Below, piece after piece: positions 47,339-60,844 of a stretch of 64,000 nt of DNA (position 1 is its first letter; each line of letters starts with the position of its first letter). The stretch is from contig JAYKXP010000039.1 in NCBI GenBank assembly GCA_037176845.1, forward strand, positions 124,001-188,000. Direction: 5' to 3'. The stretch comes from Paramarasmius palmivorus (Eukaryota; Basidiomycota; Agaricomycetes; Agaricales; Marasmiaceae). The translations under genes and the position numbers were made by a program. The notes beneath the pieces are model-generated. The model ran no database searches. It was not told the origin of the DNA and saw only the letters and a program-made list of their open reading frames with translations.

Positions 47339-50064
47339 ATGGCGCCGTACGACTCTGAAAGTAACAGCATGAGCACCGGCATCGACGAGGACGACAAGGA
47401 GCTCGTTGCTCTGGGATATGTCCCATCTTTCAAACGAGAGTTCTCCAATCTGGCGACGGTAAGCCAAAGTTCAATACAATAATCAGTGATCCGTTTGCTG
47501 AAGAACTTCTGTAGATCAGTTTCGCCTTCAGTATCATGGTTGGGCTTCTTTCTGCGGACAATACATTCTGAAATTGATCATACGAGCACCTTTTAGGGAC
47601 TCTGCTCCAGTATTTCAACGACGTTCAACACTCCGTTGACTCTCGGGGGGCCTGCATCGGTATGTTTCCTCACTTCGGTGTTCCATATAGCCCACTGAAA
47701 CTGCTGAAGGTCACTTGGTGTTGGATCTTGGGAGCATCGATGTGTTTTACGCTGGGCGCCAGTATAGCAGAGATTGTTAGTGCATATCCGACTTGTGGTG
47801 GACTGTGAGTACAGCTACTCTCGAACGTTTCCATTTATTAACGATAAAGACCAGGTATACCGCCTCTGCACAACTCACTCCCAAGAAACACCGTGCTAGG
47901 GTACGCGCCAATTCAAATAAAACTCTCGAAGACTAATGATCTATCATGAAGGTTGGATGGTTGGTCGGATGGCTCAACATCTTAGGTGAGTGGGGATCGT
48001 ACGTCTGGGAGAATCCTACATTCAAACTTCCAACAGGTCAGATTGCTGGAGTCTCCTCCACAGAGTTTGGTCTATCAAATATGATATGGGCCGCGGTCGT
48101 CGTGGGCAAGGCGCGTCCCGTTTTTGCATGTGCTCTCGGCGTCATGTGTACTGATCTCTTCCCGTAGGGCGGAAACTATGAAGTAACACAGGTTGGAGTC
48201 GAATAAAGTTTGAAACGTGCGCAGCAGTTTGACATTGATCCTCTTAGCCCAAAGTCGTAGGCTTATTTATCGGTCTCCTTGCTGTTCATGGCCTTTTGGT
48301 TCGTTCGAGCGCGTTATTTGGTTTTGCAACACGTTCTAATATGCTTGTCACCAGAACTCACTAGCTACTCGATGGCTTGCACGAATGTCGGCGTCTTTTG
48401 TGTTCGTCAATCTCGGGGCTACATTCCGTACGTTCGAGCCATGTGATTACTCGTCTATGAGGTTAATATTCCCTGCAGTCATTATCATTGTGCTGTTGGC
48501 AACTACCCCTCGCTCTGAAATGCACCCGGCATCGTATGTCTTCGGATCTGCAGGCCTAATCAACCAAACAGGTTTGGATGGGAATCCTGGGTGGAATAAT
48601 GGTCTTGCTTTTCTCTTTGGTTTGCTGAGTGTCCAGTGGACGGTGTGTTATTCATCACTTCGAGATCCGTGGAAGATGGATCTGATTCTCATTTCGCTTG
48701 CAGATGACGGTGAGATCAGAATACACTGGAGCCTCTGATTTTCAATTTACGTGACCTTTCATTCAAGGACTATGACGCCACCGCTCACATTTCGTATGTT
48801 TTCGTTCTCGACTCTAACAACCAAAAAGCTAATGATACATTCCAGAGAGGAAGTCAAACGTGCTGCTTATGCCGGTACGCCCCACGCAATTGTCTTGGGC
48901 GTTCATCACACTGACAACTTCAACAGCTCCATCTGCAATTTTCATCGCAGGTTAGTCAAGTCGGCTGTGAATCCTTCCCGATCTCTGATACCTGGGTACG
49001 CTAGTTGTCGGGACAGGCCTTATCGGGTGGCTATTCAACATTATTCTAGTCCTTTGTTCGGGTCCTCTGTAAGTATGCCCAACCCGATTCCACCTTGAGG
49101 TTCATCTGAGTCTTCCTGTAGCGAGAACCTTCCTGGCCCTTCTGGTAATGCAGTTCTTGAGGTGAGTTTATTCAAACCTTCGCCTCTACTTAGCCGCTTG
49201 ACGTAACAATTTTAGATCATGTACCTTCGCATGGGCAGAACCGGCGCACTGATTCTGTGGGTCTTTGTTTGCTTGACGGCCTTCTTCGTTGTGCAGACTG
49301 CACTTCAAGCCGTCTCACGCACAGTTTATGCCTTCAGTCGGGACCACGGTGCGCAATCAAATCTTGCAATCGCCAACTAGACGTTCAAAATATGTTTTAG
49401 GACTTCCTGACAGGGGCTACTTTGGCGAAAACTCTTCCATAACTCACACACCTATCCGTGCGATTGTCTTGTGCACAGTGGTTAGCATTTTGCCCGGTCT
49501 TTTGGATCTGGCTAGTCCCATTGCTGCGAATGCGATCTTCTCACTCACGGCCATGGCGTTAGACTTGAGTTACATTGTTCCCATCTTCTGTCGACGAGTC
49601 TTCCAGGATCATCCGGACGTGATGTTCAAGCCTGGTCCATTCTACATGGGTAGTGGATGGTTAGGTGCGTCAGCAAATTGGATCTGCATCCTATGGACAG
49701 TGTTCGTTTGCGTAATCTTCGCATTCCCTACCGTCCTACCCGTTACTCCCGAAAATATGAACTATGCTTCGGTACGGCGGATACTCTCTATGACAGTTTT
49801 AGGTTACTTATCTCTGTTCTCAGGTCATTACCATTGGGGTTATGGTCCTCGCATTGTGAGTCGACTGATACCGATTATCTTCATGTGACAATCATTGACA
49901 ATTCTTTACTCTTCTACTCTTCTAGCGCTTGGTACTTTGCCGATGGTCACAGACACTACCATGGACCACAGTCCAACTTGCACACGGGCCAAGGTCTCCA
50001 CACCAATGAAAAAGAAAGAAGAGGTTCAGAAAGCTCCCTACCCACAGACAAAGAGAAGGCATAG
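47339..50064 (+). CDS. APC-family amino-acid permease
   Basis: This gives about 530 residues with 12 predicted membrane helices after removing about 12 introns. The start MAPYDSESNSMSTGIDEDDK precedes the first-helix region FKREFSNLATISFAFSIMGL, followed by GGPASVTWCWILGASM, IAEIVSAYPTCGGLYTASAQ, GWLNILGQIAGVSSTEFGLS, a conserved SEEVKRAAYAAPSAIF element, and FFVVQTALQAVSRTVYAFSR with DHGLPDRGYFG. The pattern matches the fungal GABA/choline/polyamine permease group (Uga4/Hnm1-like) of the plasma membrane or vacuole, which moves amino acids with protons. The substrate cannot be told. The tail after ALWYFADGHRHYHGP is hydrophilic (ERRGSESSLPTDKEKA). Start ATG 47339; stop 50062-50064. One exon at about 48990-49070 required careful joining (SAIFIAVVGTGLIGW). 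Confidence 0.92.
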
Positions 50065-50386
50065 AGGTGGAACCAATATCTGATACCTAGGACATGTAAT
50101 TACGGAGAATACCTGTCACGAATACATCATAGTTAAATTTGTCGCGAAGCGAAGCGACTGAATAGTCTGAATTCGCGAAGCCAAACTGATTGACTCGGTC
50201 ACATGACTTGGTGGCAATACGCGTCGCTTCTGTTTGTCCCTTGTTTTGTATGGTTAGGGTTGGGCTTGGTTCATTTCACGTTTTTCATTCCAACCACTAC
50301 GACCATCCGCCGTCCCGACCGTTTCTTCCTTGTACCTTCGTCTCATTCTCATATTTTTGAACACTGGTACTGTCGAGGCGGCGTAG

Positions 50387-53300
50387 ATGCTGTCCAGATT
50401 CACAAGCGCCCTCAGGTTTGGGCACCGAAATGACGACCAAGACTCATTAGCTGGCTCCTCGAAAGGCGAAGTCATAGGCCATGTATTGGAACAACATCCA
50501 AATCTCTCCGTATTTCATCCAGAATCAGAATCACATATTCCAATGGATGGACCCCCATCACCTTCGAAGCGCAAGAACATTCTGAAACGTATCTCGAAGG
50601 GACCTGAAGAATCACTTCGTGCACCATCACCAGCCCCATCCAAGCTCTCAATCGGCAGAGGAAAGAAACCTAAATTACCCTTACCATTCTCAGATAATCG
50701 TGCGTCTTCACTGTTCGAGACCGGGTAATGGTACTAATGACTGTTGTCGACAGATTCTCAACTATCTCTAGGACGTGCTACCCCGGAACCTTCACCATTA
50801 TCCCCCACCGAATCGACTCGAAGGCCATCACAGGATGCACTTCGCTCAACCCCAGCCACGAACGGGCCCTTTGGCTCACTTCGCTCACGGCGGTCAATCG
50901 ACATGCTGGCCCAGGCAAACGATGCCAACAACGCACTATCACCTGGCGGTGCAGGCTCTGTGCGCTCGATACTTCGTGAGCCTAATACCCCTGGTACTGG
51001 CAGAAATGTCCGGTTCTTCTCGCGTGATGCGTACAAGGTTATGACACCAGAGCAGTCGTCCGCTGACATCGACTACCAACCTATTTCCGCCCCTGCTCCA
51101 GCTACTCCCATGAAAGATGATCCACCGTCGGTGGTAACTCGCGCTGCCTCTTCTCCCAAAAACTCCCGTCCGACTATCGCAGAAGTCTTCACCCCACTGC
51201 ATTCAGAATCCAATGTCTTGCCCATTCCTCCAAAAGACGAGCCCATGTCAATGGACATGTCGCAGGCACCGCCAAATATCTCCAATGTCCTTGATCTTTC
51301 GCAGGACTTGCAACTGCCGGCACTCCCGCCAGGGCTAGGCTTTGATATCGACTTCGATAGTGCCGTCGAGCCACCAATGTCAGAGGACGACAAGCCTCCC
51401 GCTTCCGGAGTTGTCATGACGTCTACGCCTTATCGTGATACACGAAAAGCGAAAGGCAAAGAACGCGAGGTCATTCTGGAAGAGGAGCCATTCCAACTGG
51501 ATGGTGTAGACGAAAGCATCTTCCACTTCAAGGAAAAGTCGCCCAAATCCTCTTCTGGTCTTCATGGCCGCAGCCAATCACTAAGCATGGGGCATTCAGC
51601 ATATTTCTCTATGGCAGACGATTCGAGATCGTCTCGCTCTTCTGCTGTTCCGTCGTTAGCGAGCGACGTTAAAACATTCTCCACCGACTCCCCTTCCCAA
51701 TCCTCTATCAGAAGTCGCAGCCGTGCTCTCAGCGATACTGTTTTCCATTCAGTACTTCGCGGCTCGCCAGCGAAACCTCCGGTAGAAGCCGATATAAACG
51801 ACGAATCCTCTTCCGATGTTCTTGTGTATTCGGCTAAAAGTCCTGATCCAGACCCATTTAGCGCCAATGCCCGAACATATTACACCCCTCAAACCATGAT
51901 CCCCACTACGCCTCCCCGTGGTGCTCCCACACACGTTCGCAAGACGTCAAAAGAGGACAGCCTCATCGTCTCATTGCAGACCCAGCTTGCGCTACAAACG
52001 GAGCTATGTGGTCAATACGAAACAGACCTTCGAGCCCGCGACGAGCTCGTGGAGTTGCTGAGCAAGAAGATGTCCGAGATCGAGAAGGAAGAAATGAAAC
52101 GGAAGGGCGTGCTTCGGGCTTGGAAAAAGAAGGTGCAAGAACTTGAGAGAGCATGCCGCTTACTCGAGGAAGAAGTTGAGGGTTCTCGCCAAGAAAGTAT
52201 GGAGAGGAGTCTCATGGACGAGGCGAGCGGCGAAGCTCTACGCATGCTGCATCGCCAGATCGCTAATCTCGAGCGAGAGAAGGGCGATATGAGCCGAAGA
52301 GAGGATGCCCTGCGTGAAGAGGTCGAAACGCTGGAGGACCTCGTCAGAGAACGAAGCGAGGATATCCTTAACCTCAAAGATAGGCTCTGGAAGCAGAACG
52401 AGAGCCAGCGTGAGCTTCAAGAGGGCATTCGACAGGCCAACGAGCAGATGGAGATGCTCGGCAACACCAGCATTGGGCTGATCGACGAAGAAGAATTGAG
52501 GAGGCAGATGGCTGGAGCTGAGCAAAAGAATGAAGAGGAGAAGGAGAGACACAAAGAAGCGGAGGCTGAATGGGAGAAGCAAAGGACCGACTTGATTCTA
52601 ACTGCTGAGAACGCCAAAGCGGAGAAGATCTCGTTGGAAGGCGAGGTGGAGTTACTGAAGCAGCAACTCAAGAGCCGTGACGACGAATTCACTACGCTCA
52701 AGTCTGAGCTAGAGGCTCAATGGGGCCACTCCGAGAAGGCATCTGACAAGATAGATGTTCTTGCGATGGAAAAGGATGCAATCGAAAACGAACGCCATGC
52801 TCTGGAGCTAGAGAGAAACGCGCTTCGGCAGGAAGTGCAGACCCTGGAGGCAGACAAAGCTGCTCTTCAGGAACGATGGCAGACCCTCGAGAACGAGAAA
52901 GGCGAGCTCGAGAAGGAGTGTCAAGACCTTAATGGTGCTCTAGAGGAACTCCAAGAGAGGATGGAGGGTATGGAGATAGATTTCAATGACAGTGAAAACA
53001 GGCGGAACGAACTCGAGCAACAAATCGAAGAATTCTGGCAAACGAAACAGTATCTCGAAGAGCAAGTCCAATCTGTAAGTGATGTTAATTTGTGCCTATC
53101 CTTCATCTGGCTGATTTGTTTTTCGCAGGGCAAGGAATCCGTCCGTTATGGCCGTGAGCAGGCCGAAACCATGGCCCAGAAACTTGAAGAACGAGAGGCC
53201 CGTCTCGCAGAGCTTGAGATGGAACGTCGCTTCAACCAAGACAATATTGCCAGACTAGAGAAGAACCTCTCACAGCGTGACCAAGAAATCTCCGACCTGA

Positions 53301-54325
53301 CGAACCGTGTTGTGTCTCAAGAGAAAGAGCTGGAAAAGGTCGGTGAGATCATAGCTAAGATGTCCCGCGACCATACCCGTGTGGTCAACGAGATGACACG
53401 GGACCTGCAGAGTAGGACCACGAGTGAGAGCGGAGCCAAGTCAGAACTAGAGGCTCTTCTCAGACGGCAAGGAGAAGCAAATGTCGAACTCAAGACTTCC
53501 CGTGACAAGCTTGCCAACCTAGAGCAGGAAGCTGAACGGCTCAGACGACAGGTCCATACCCTACAGCAAGATAGTGCTGATAAGGATCTCAAGATCGTTC
53601 AGTTGACGCGGCAACACGACCAGGACAAGGAAGATATAAATGGTATGAACATTGCGTTGGACTCGAAGCAGCAGGAGCTAGATTATGTATGTGTTCCTTT
53701 CTTCTCGCAGCGGATGTTCATATTCTCAAACCGTCTCCAGATCAAACGCAAGCTTACAACCCGTGCAGGGCCGGTCAGCACCCCAGCACCTTCGAAAGTT
53801 GGTCTACAGCGTCGTGACTCTGCAATGTCCTCAACGCCATCCGTTTCTCGACCTCCGTCAGTCATCAGTGACTCCGGCAGGGAGAGCGTGGCCTCGAACA
53901 AGGAAAGGAAGCTATCTCTTGAGACGCCTGTGAAGATACCGGCCCTGGCCAAGAGCACTCGCGCTAATGCCACCAGCTCCTTGTCAGCTTCCACTTCTAA
54001 ACCAAAGCCAGGTACTATGGGTCCACCTTCGGCGCCCGCGAATCGTCCCTCTGTAGGGACGCCAACGCCTACTCAACGCGTTTCTTCTCTTTCACGCTCC
54101 TCGTCGGCGACTCCAACCGTCGCAAGAAAGGAACTCCCAGCATCGCTACAGCATCGTCGTACTTCTTCGACACTTGTCGATGCAGGGAGAGTGCGGGCAG
54201 CTACAGCGAAGGGCTCAGCGCTGAGTCGGGAGAGCTCAGCCAGTGACATGTCAGAGAAGGATGAAAAGGAAAACGTCAGCGTTCAGTCTAAGAGGAGAGC
54301 CACCATGATTCCCACACCGGCATGA
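50387..54325 (+). CDS. long coiled-coil protein, likely cytoskeletal scaffold
   Basis: The protein has about 1,250 residues. Exon 1 (MLSRFTSALRFGHRNDDQDS) joins via a 55-nt intron (50711-50765 approx., GTGCGT...GACAG) to HSQLSLGRATPEPSP. The N-terminal 400 residues are Ser/Pro-rich and include a conserved-looking SVRSILREPNTPGTGRNVRF. Residues about 410-1000 form an almost continuous coiled coil (EDSLIVSLQTQLALQTELCG through QQELDY), and the tail is basic Ser/Thr/Pro-rich ending RRATMIPTPA. The layout resembles spindle-pole or microtubule-associated proteins, but no CM1, PACT or motor domain was seen, so the role is inferred. Two introns of exactly 54 nt (53077-53130 and 53687-53740, approximate) have no stop and keep frame. 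Stop 54323-54325. Confidence 0.9.
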
Positions 54326-55911
54326 TTTTCCGATTTCTAGTCATCTACATCATCGTTTGCCTTCTTTTTCTTTGTGCGATAGTGGACTGTTAGGCTTCCC
54401 TCTACCTCAACCTTTTGCTCGTTCAAATCGAACATATTTTCCCTTTATATATATGTCCTTCTTGACAACCTCATCTCGCTATCTTTATATGCTGTCGTTA
54501 TGCTGTGTAGCTATTACTCTCATCTACGCTACAAATTCTGAATCATCCATGTACAATACTGCAGAGCAGCGAAGTATCGCAATGAAACCGGTTGGAATAG
54601 AGGTGTACATGTACGTAATGCTGGTCCGTGCGCCCAACGTAACTTTCACGCACGATGCTTTTTGCGCATGCTTTGACCTATGTGCTCTTCACCCTCATGC
54701 TTCGATGCTCGATGTTGGCTTCGCATTCGGATTAACAGTTGATATCTTCTACTGATATTCCACCAGAGACGGGAACAAGGCAGAGTTTCACCCATTCGTG
54801 TCGACTACTGGAGGAGCTCACAGATCGAAACCATCTAAAACTGTTCGGTGCCAGGGTACGGTTCTTGAAGTGAGGTTTGAGAACGGAAAAGGAGGTGAAA
54901 AGGTTCATACTAATAGGTAAGTATCTGATGTTCTTGAATTCGCGTTTCTTGGTACTTGCAATTCTCTACAGGTCTCATGGTTCGCATTCCAGTTTTCAAA
55001 CCTCGGACTTGACTGGGGATGGCACTACGACTCCATGGACTCCTTGTCAGGAAATCCGCGACCTCTCGCAATCCATGGACCTTAGGCCTCAATCGAAATC
55101 ACTGGTCAGGAACGAAGAGGCTTGGCTGCTTCACTTGTTCATATCCACTGCCAGTATGAAGGCTGCCAAAATAAGCTGTAGACCCGTGATCAAGAGTGCT
55201 TGCAGAGTTCAAGAATCAAGATATCTTTCTTACAGAGTTGCGGCCCTGTCAAGTACCTGTCACACGGGTAACTGACTTGAGTCCTCTATAATGTTTTTCT
55301 TAAAAAGTTCAAGCAGTCGGCCGTGTCGAGCAACAACTTTCGCTTTCGCGCTACCTTCGCATCAGATGTCAATGCCAACCGAGGCCTTGAGATCTCCAAG
55401 TCTGGCGGTGAGCCACTCCAATCAATCCAATTATATCCCCAACGAGGGCTGAAGCGCTGAGCTTTGGAGATCAATTCTCAGGTAGGGCAGGACCAAGGTA
55501 TCTACTGCAGCGTGACCAAAAGTGACTCGACCATGTTTTTCAATTGAAAAGCTGGCTTCTAGGTACTTCATTGCTCAGCGAATAGGTCTCGAAGGCTTCC
55601 GTTTCATCAGTCCCGCTCTACACGTCTTTGACACGCACGTCATCTACCTACTCAAAGTTGCTGACATCTCAGTCGTGCGTACCGCCGGCTCAGGTGTAAA
55701 TGTTTATCACAATCTATCGAATTTGCGAATTCTTCCCCTTCTGATACCGATCCCATCACTCGGCAGAGAACAAACCCTCGATGAAGAACGGCGAGGTAGG
55801 ATCCGGCTTTGTCCTCTTCCTCTTTCCTCTTCCTTGATGATTCCCTCACTGCGGCATTGAAGTTCAAACCGCCATTCCCTGACCAGGTGTTCGAAACCGA
55901 CGTGACAACAA
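54326..55911. other. intergenic region with a possible transcription-factor fragment
   Basis: Within 54960-55275 (+) the frame reads RNEEAWLLHLFISTASMKAA, then ISCRPVIKSACRVQESRYLS and YRVAALSST. This resembles the start of the fungal-specific transcription factor domain (Fungal_trans_2), where an E-LL--F-------- block precedes P----a------ll-ai-ALSS-h. There is no Zn2Cys6 cluster upstream and the frame ends at 55275, so at best it is a gene remnant. The rest (5' flank of DUF6533 copy C) has no supported gene. Confidence 0.28.
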
Positions 55912-57698
55912 ATGGAAGATGGCACTATTGGCCTCACTGAAGCAGAACTGCAGCTATTGGCCACCTGTATTTCGAACGGTCGTCTTGGCAATGTAAGTAT
56001 AGTAATTGCTCAACGCCTTTGTATTACATACTTACATGATTCGGACAGAGTCTACTTTGTGCGTACTCGACCTTTGGGGATGACAGTGAGGTGTAACACG
56101 TTAGTGGAATACAGATGCCAGCTGTGGACTTTTTGTGAGTGTCATGTTTTTCAAAAGTAGACCTTTCGCTGATAGAAGTCCGTAGCTCTATGATTATATG
56201 CTCACTGTTTATGAGGAGGTACCGGTTATCTGCGGCGACTCATGAAGACCCGAAGAATGACATTTCAACAATAGGGTCGTTTTATATGGTGGCCGAGGCG
56301 CCTGTCTCTGGGTACCATTTCATTCGCAGTTGCAAGATATACCGCTATGGCGAGCACTATCATAACCTTGCTGCGGGTCAGTACTTCATCGAATCCACAA
56401 CATTGTAAACTCACCGGCCGTCGTATTACCCCAGTCTTCATCACTTATTCTAGACGGGATTAACACTGGTATGGAATGGTGCTGTTAGTTGACTACAATC
56501 TGCCTCTGATCGTCATGACCACAGTTCTGCGCTTGACAGCAATAATATCCTCTGAATGTGGGTCTTCCTCAAGTGGTTGATCTGATTTCTCTAAACGGTT
56601 ATGGCTAGTCATCGTTGCAGTCCGGACGTGGGCTATTTGGGAAAAGAATCGGCGGATTCTTTTAACTCTCATTGCATTTTCGGTGGCAAGTACAGTCGTG
56701 TAAGTATCTGTCGAATCCGCTCATACGTATGACAGGCAGCGGTTATACCTGCTGCAATTATCGTTGCTAGAAGCCTCATCACAAATCACGGTGCGCTCCT
56801 TAGGACCCAATTACATCTATCATGCATTGACTATCCTTCATTTTGCTAGTCCGGCCGCTGATCTCACCTGCATTAGTGGACCTGTGCAGTGTGATCACTA
56901 GCCAGGTCCAAAACGGATTCATCGTACCCTATGTCTTGACGATTATTTACGAAATAGGTAAATCGCCACTATTTGCCACCTTACACAGCGCTCATTCGAC
57001 CATAGTTACCCTATCCTTATCACTATACCGCATCACGAAATGGCGCAGAACTGTACCGGAAACTGTGAGAGTACCTCTGCTTGATACTCTCTCGAGGGAT
57101 GGTCAGAACTTGGTTCCTCACTATCTATCCCAACGTGCCACTGATCATAGCTTTTGAATCTAGGCGTGCTTTACTTTACATTCATGCTAGGTAATGCCTT
57201 CTCTGCCATCCCTGCAAGGAATCCTCGCTTACTCGGGGATAGCACTGGGATTTATGAACATAGGCATTGTCATGCAATCAGAGGTGCGATCACACATCGG
57301 GAACGTCGCGCTAGGGTATGTACTCAGGGACTGATCTTCATAGGCACCTCAACTACGCAAAGGCGGAGCACAGTAAGTGATGCAACTTGTCCCGCCGCCA
57401 TGTCTTGAAATTCACCTCCGTGATCTGTCCGTATCAGTCTCCAAGCCGTTCTACATAGCATCATGTCTACCCGGATAGTCCTCGTGAGTGTTCGCTGTGT
57501 GCAATTTCTTGGTTTCGGGCTAATGCCGACACTTGGTAGCGCCTCGCAAACGCAAACGAACCAAGAGATATAACGACGGCTGGATGCTCAGTGTTGAGAA
57601 CCGACACTGGTGTGTTATTCACAACCCAGATTTCAATGAATGATGGGACAGAGCGGTTACCGAGGAGAGCGAGGTTAGAGGAAGGAGATGGAGGGTGA
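55912..57698 (+). CDS. DUF6533-type seven-helix membrane protein, copy C
   Basis: Paralogue of copies A and B, here on the plus strand. Exon 1 is MEDGTIGLTEAELQLLATCI, SNGRLGN. The DUF6533 core is DASCGLF|LYDYMLTVYEE|GRFIWWPRRLSLGTISFAVA, RY. Further elements are NGFIVPYVLTIIYEI, TLSLSLYRITKWRRTVPE, VPLLDTLSRDG and VLYFTFMLG. The C-terminus is SLQAVLHSIMSTRIVL, an intron (GTGAGT...GGTAG), then RLANANEPRDITTAGCSVLR, DTGVLFTTQISMNDGTERLP and the end EEGDGG. Copy A and C share exon layout and the residue string LQAVLHS-MSTRIVL, so they are the closest pair. Start ATG 55912; stop 57696-57698. Function unknown. Exon 2 (about 56047-56110) is uncertain. The upstream intergenic region shows no TATA consensus. 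Confidence 0.78.
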
Positions 57699-58060
57699 TA
57701 GTGATTAGGGTGCTTCCTTTCAGACTACGCTCAGAGGTCCCACCTCGGTTAGCGACGGTTGTGGTTCAACGGCACCTTACAGGCCGAACTCAGAAGATGT
57801 ACGACGCGACCAAGGAGCTATGTATGTTACATACTGTATAATAGTGTAGTTGCATAAATACGATAGATCTGATGAATATTAGACGTATTGGCTAAGCTCG
57901 CAATTCCAAGTCACTTGAGATTTTTAACCATTTCATCTGTTATTTGTGACGAGTACAGTAATACAACAAGCTTTCCTACATTTTTCTTCTTTCTAATAGT
58001 CTATAAACCACGCAAGTATTGCAAGCAAAACGATCCACGAGAGGTCACAATCGTACCATT
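57699..58060. other. convergent intergenic region
   Basis: It lies between the ends of DUF6533 copy C (+) and GAPDH (-). It is A/T-rich with short palindromic runs (for example TATAATAGTGTAGTTGCATAAATACG); probably 3' untranslated sequence. No gene or repeat is supported. Confidence 0.4.
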
Positions 58061-59567
<1,507 letters not shown>

Positions 59568-59637
59568 TGTGAAAATGAGCTGATGAGTAGGTGTAGGTGG
59601 TGGTGGTTGAGGAAGAGACGAGTAGAGAGCGGGAGTT

Positions 59638-59645
59638 TTTTTATA
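59638..59645 (-). promoter_or_regulatory. gpd: gpd TATA box
   Basis: TATAAAAA on the reverse strand lies about 78 nt upstream of the gpd start. The sequence between it and the ATG is pyrimidine-rich (CTCTCTACTCGTCTCTTCC), the CT block that marks strong fungal promoters and leaders. The position relative to the ATG is typical for TATA-driven fungal promoters. Confidence 0.7.
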
Positions 59646-60844
59646 CGAATCGATTGCTCGGGGATTTGCCAAATAGAGCAAAACTCGTTTCCTCCATCGA
59701 TGTCCTCGGCTTGCTCCCCATCTGAATCGATGACGTTCTAGACACTTGTTCCCCTCAAGAATTCTTCGAGTCGCGACCGTGCAAGTACCCAAATTGAATG
59801 AATGTCATCTTTTCAATAGGCAATACTGGACCACGACATACCTAGGAGGTCGCTGAGGCTCGACTTACGTCCGCCAAGCTCGGAAACTCGCCTCATACTG
59901 CTTTCTCATCCTTGTACTGCAGTGTACTGCCTGGCTACATTACTCAGCCCTTTCCGCTATCCCCATCCCCAGGCAAAGGCGTACACTACAGTACTGTACA
60001 AAGCGGCCGTGGAACTTTGCGTCGACAAATGATTCAGAACGCAGGTCCTGTCGCAGCCTATCCCGTTGCACCAGCGCCTCGAATATTATTGGTGCTTCAG
60101 ATAACCCAGCTCCAGAAGATCCAGGGCTGTCCAGTTGCTTGCGAATTGCTATCAATCATATGTGGACCAGATTCTTGATCTTCCGTGCCAACAGGTGATG
60201 AACAAACTTGGATAGATACCAACGTTCTAGACTTCTAGGTGCTACACACTCGCACGTTCGCCTGTTTTCCCGTCCCAGAAATGAAGCTAGGAGAACGCGC
60301 TGGAAAGACTCGGAAGGGCAATATTACCCACTCTCCAAATGCAGATGCCGATGCCAGAATGTCCAGATGCACGCAGATGAAGTGGCTAACTCCGATCGAT
60401 GTATCCTGGTTGCAACCAAGTCAGGATGTAAACATTAGGGATACCGGCGGCCAAAGCTGAAGCTACTTGTTCATCATTCATGGCAGTCACTAGGGAATCA
60501 ATCCAGGATCATAAAGGGGGCATGTAACAAATCACCCGTCATTGAGTTTGTAAACGTAGGCAGAAGCAACAGAAGTCTGCCGTTTCTAAGCTGAAGCCTT
60601 GATAGTTATTAAAATGGTAACAATGGAGACTGAGTAATCGTCAGCGACAGCATAGTATTACCTCTTACGAGAACAAGAGAATTACTGGCGAGTAATTCAT
60701 TGACACCAGGATTCACTGCATTTTCAAACAAGTAGTACTTACACGATTACAGAACGAGATGTCAAAATAGAATATTTGATAGAAGGTAATAGAGGGTAAA
60801 AATTTTGGAAGATATGTCATTGAGTCGGCACACCGTTTAGAGAT
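59646..60844. other. intergenic region upstream of gpd
   Basis: It contains the gpd promoter on the reverse strand and 3' flank of the following gene. Plus frames at 59912-60178 and 60208-60438 and the reverse frame 59940-60155 lack supporting features. I noted no repeats. Confidence 0.35.
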
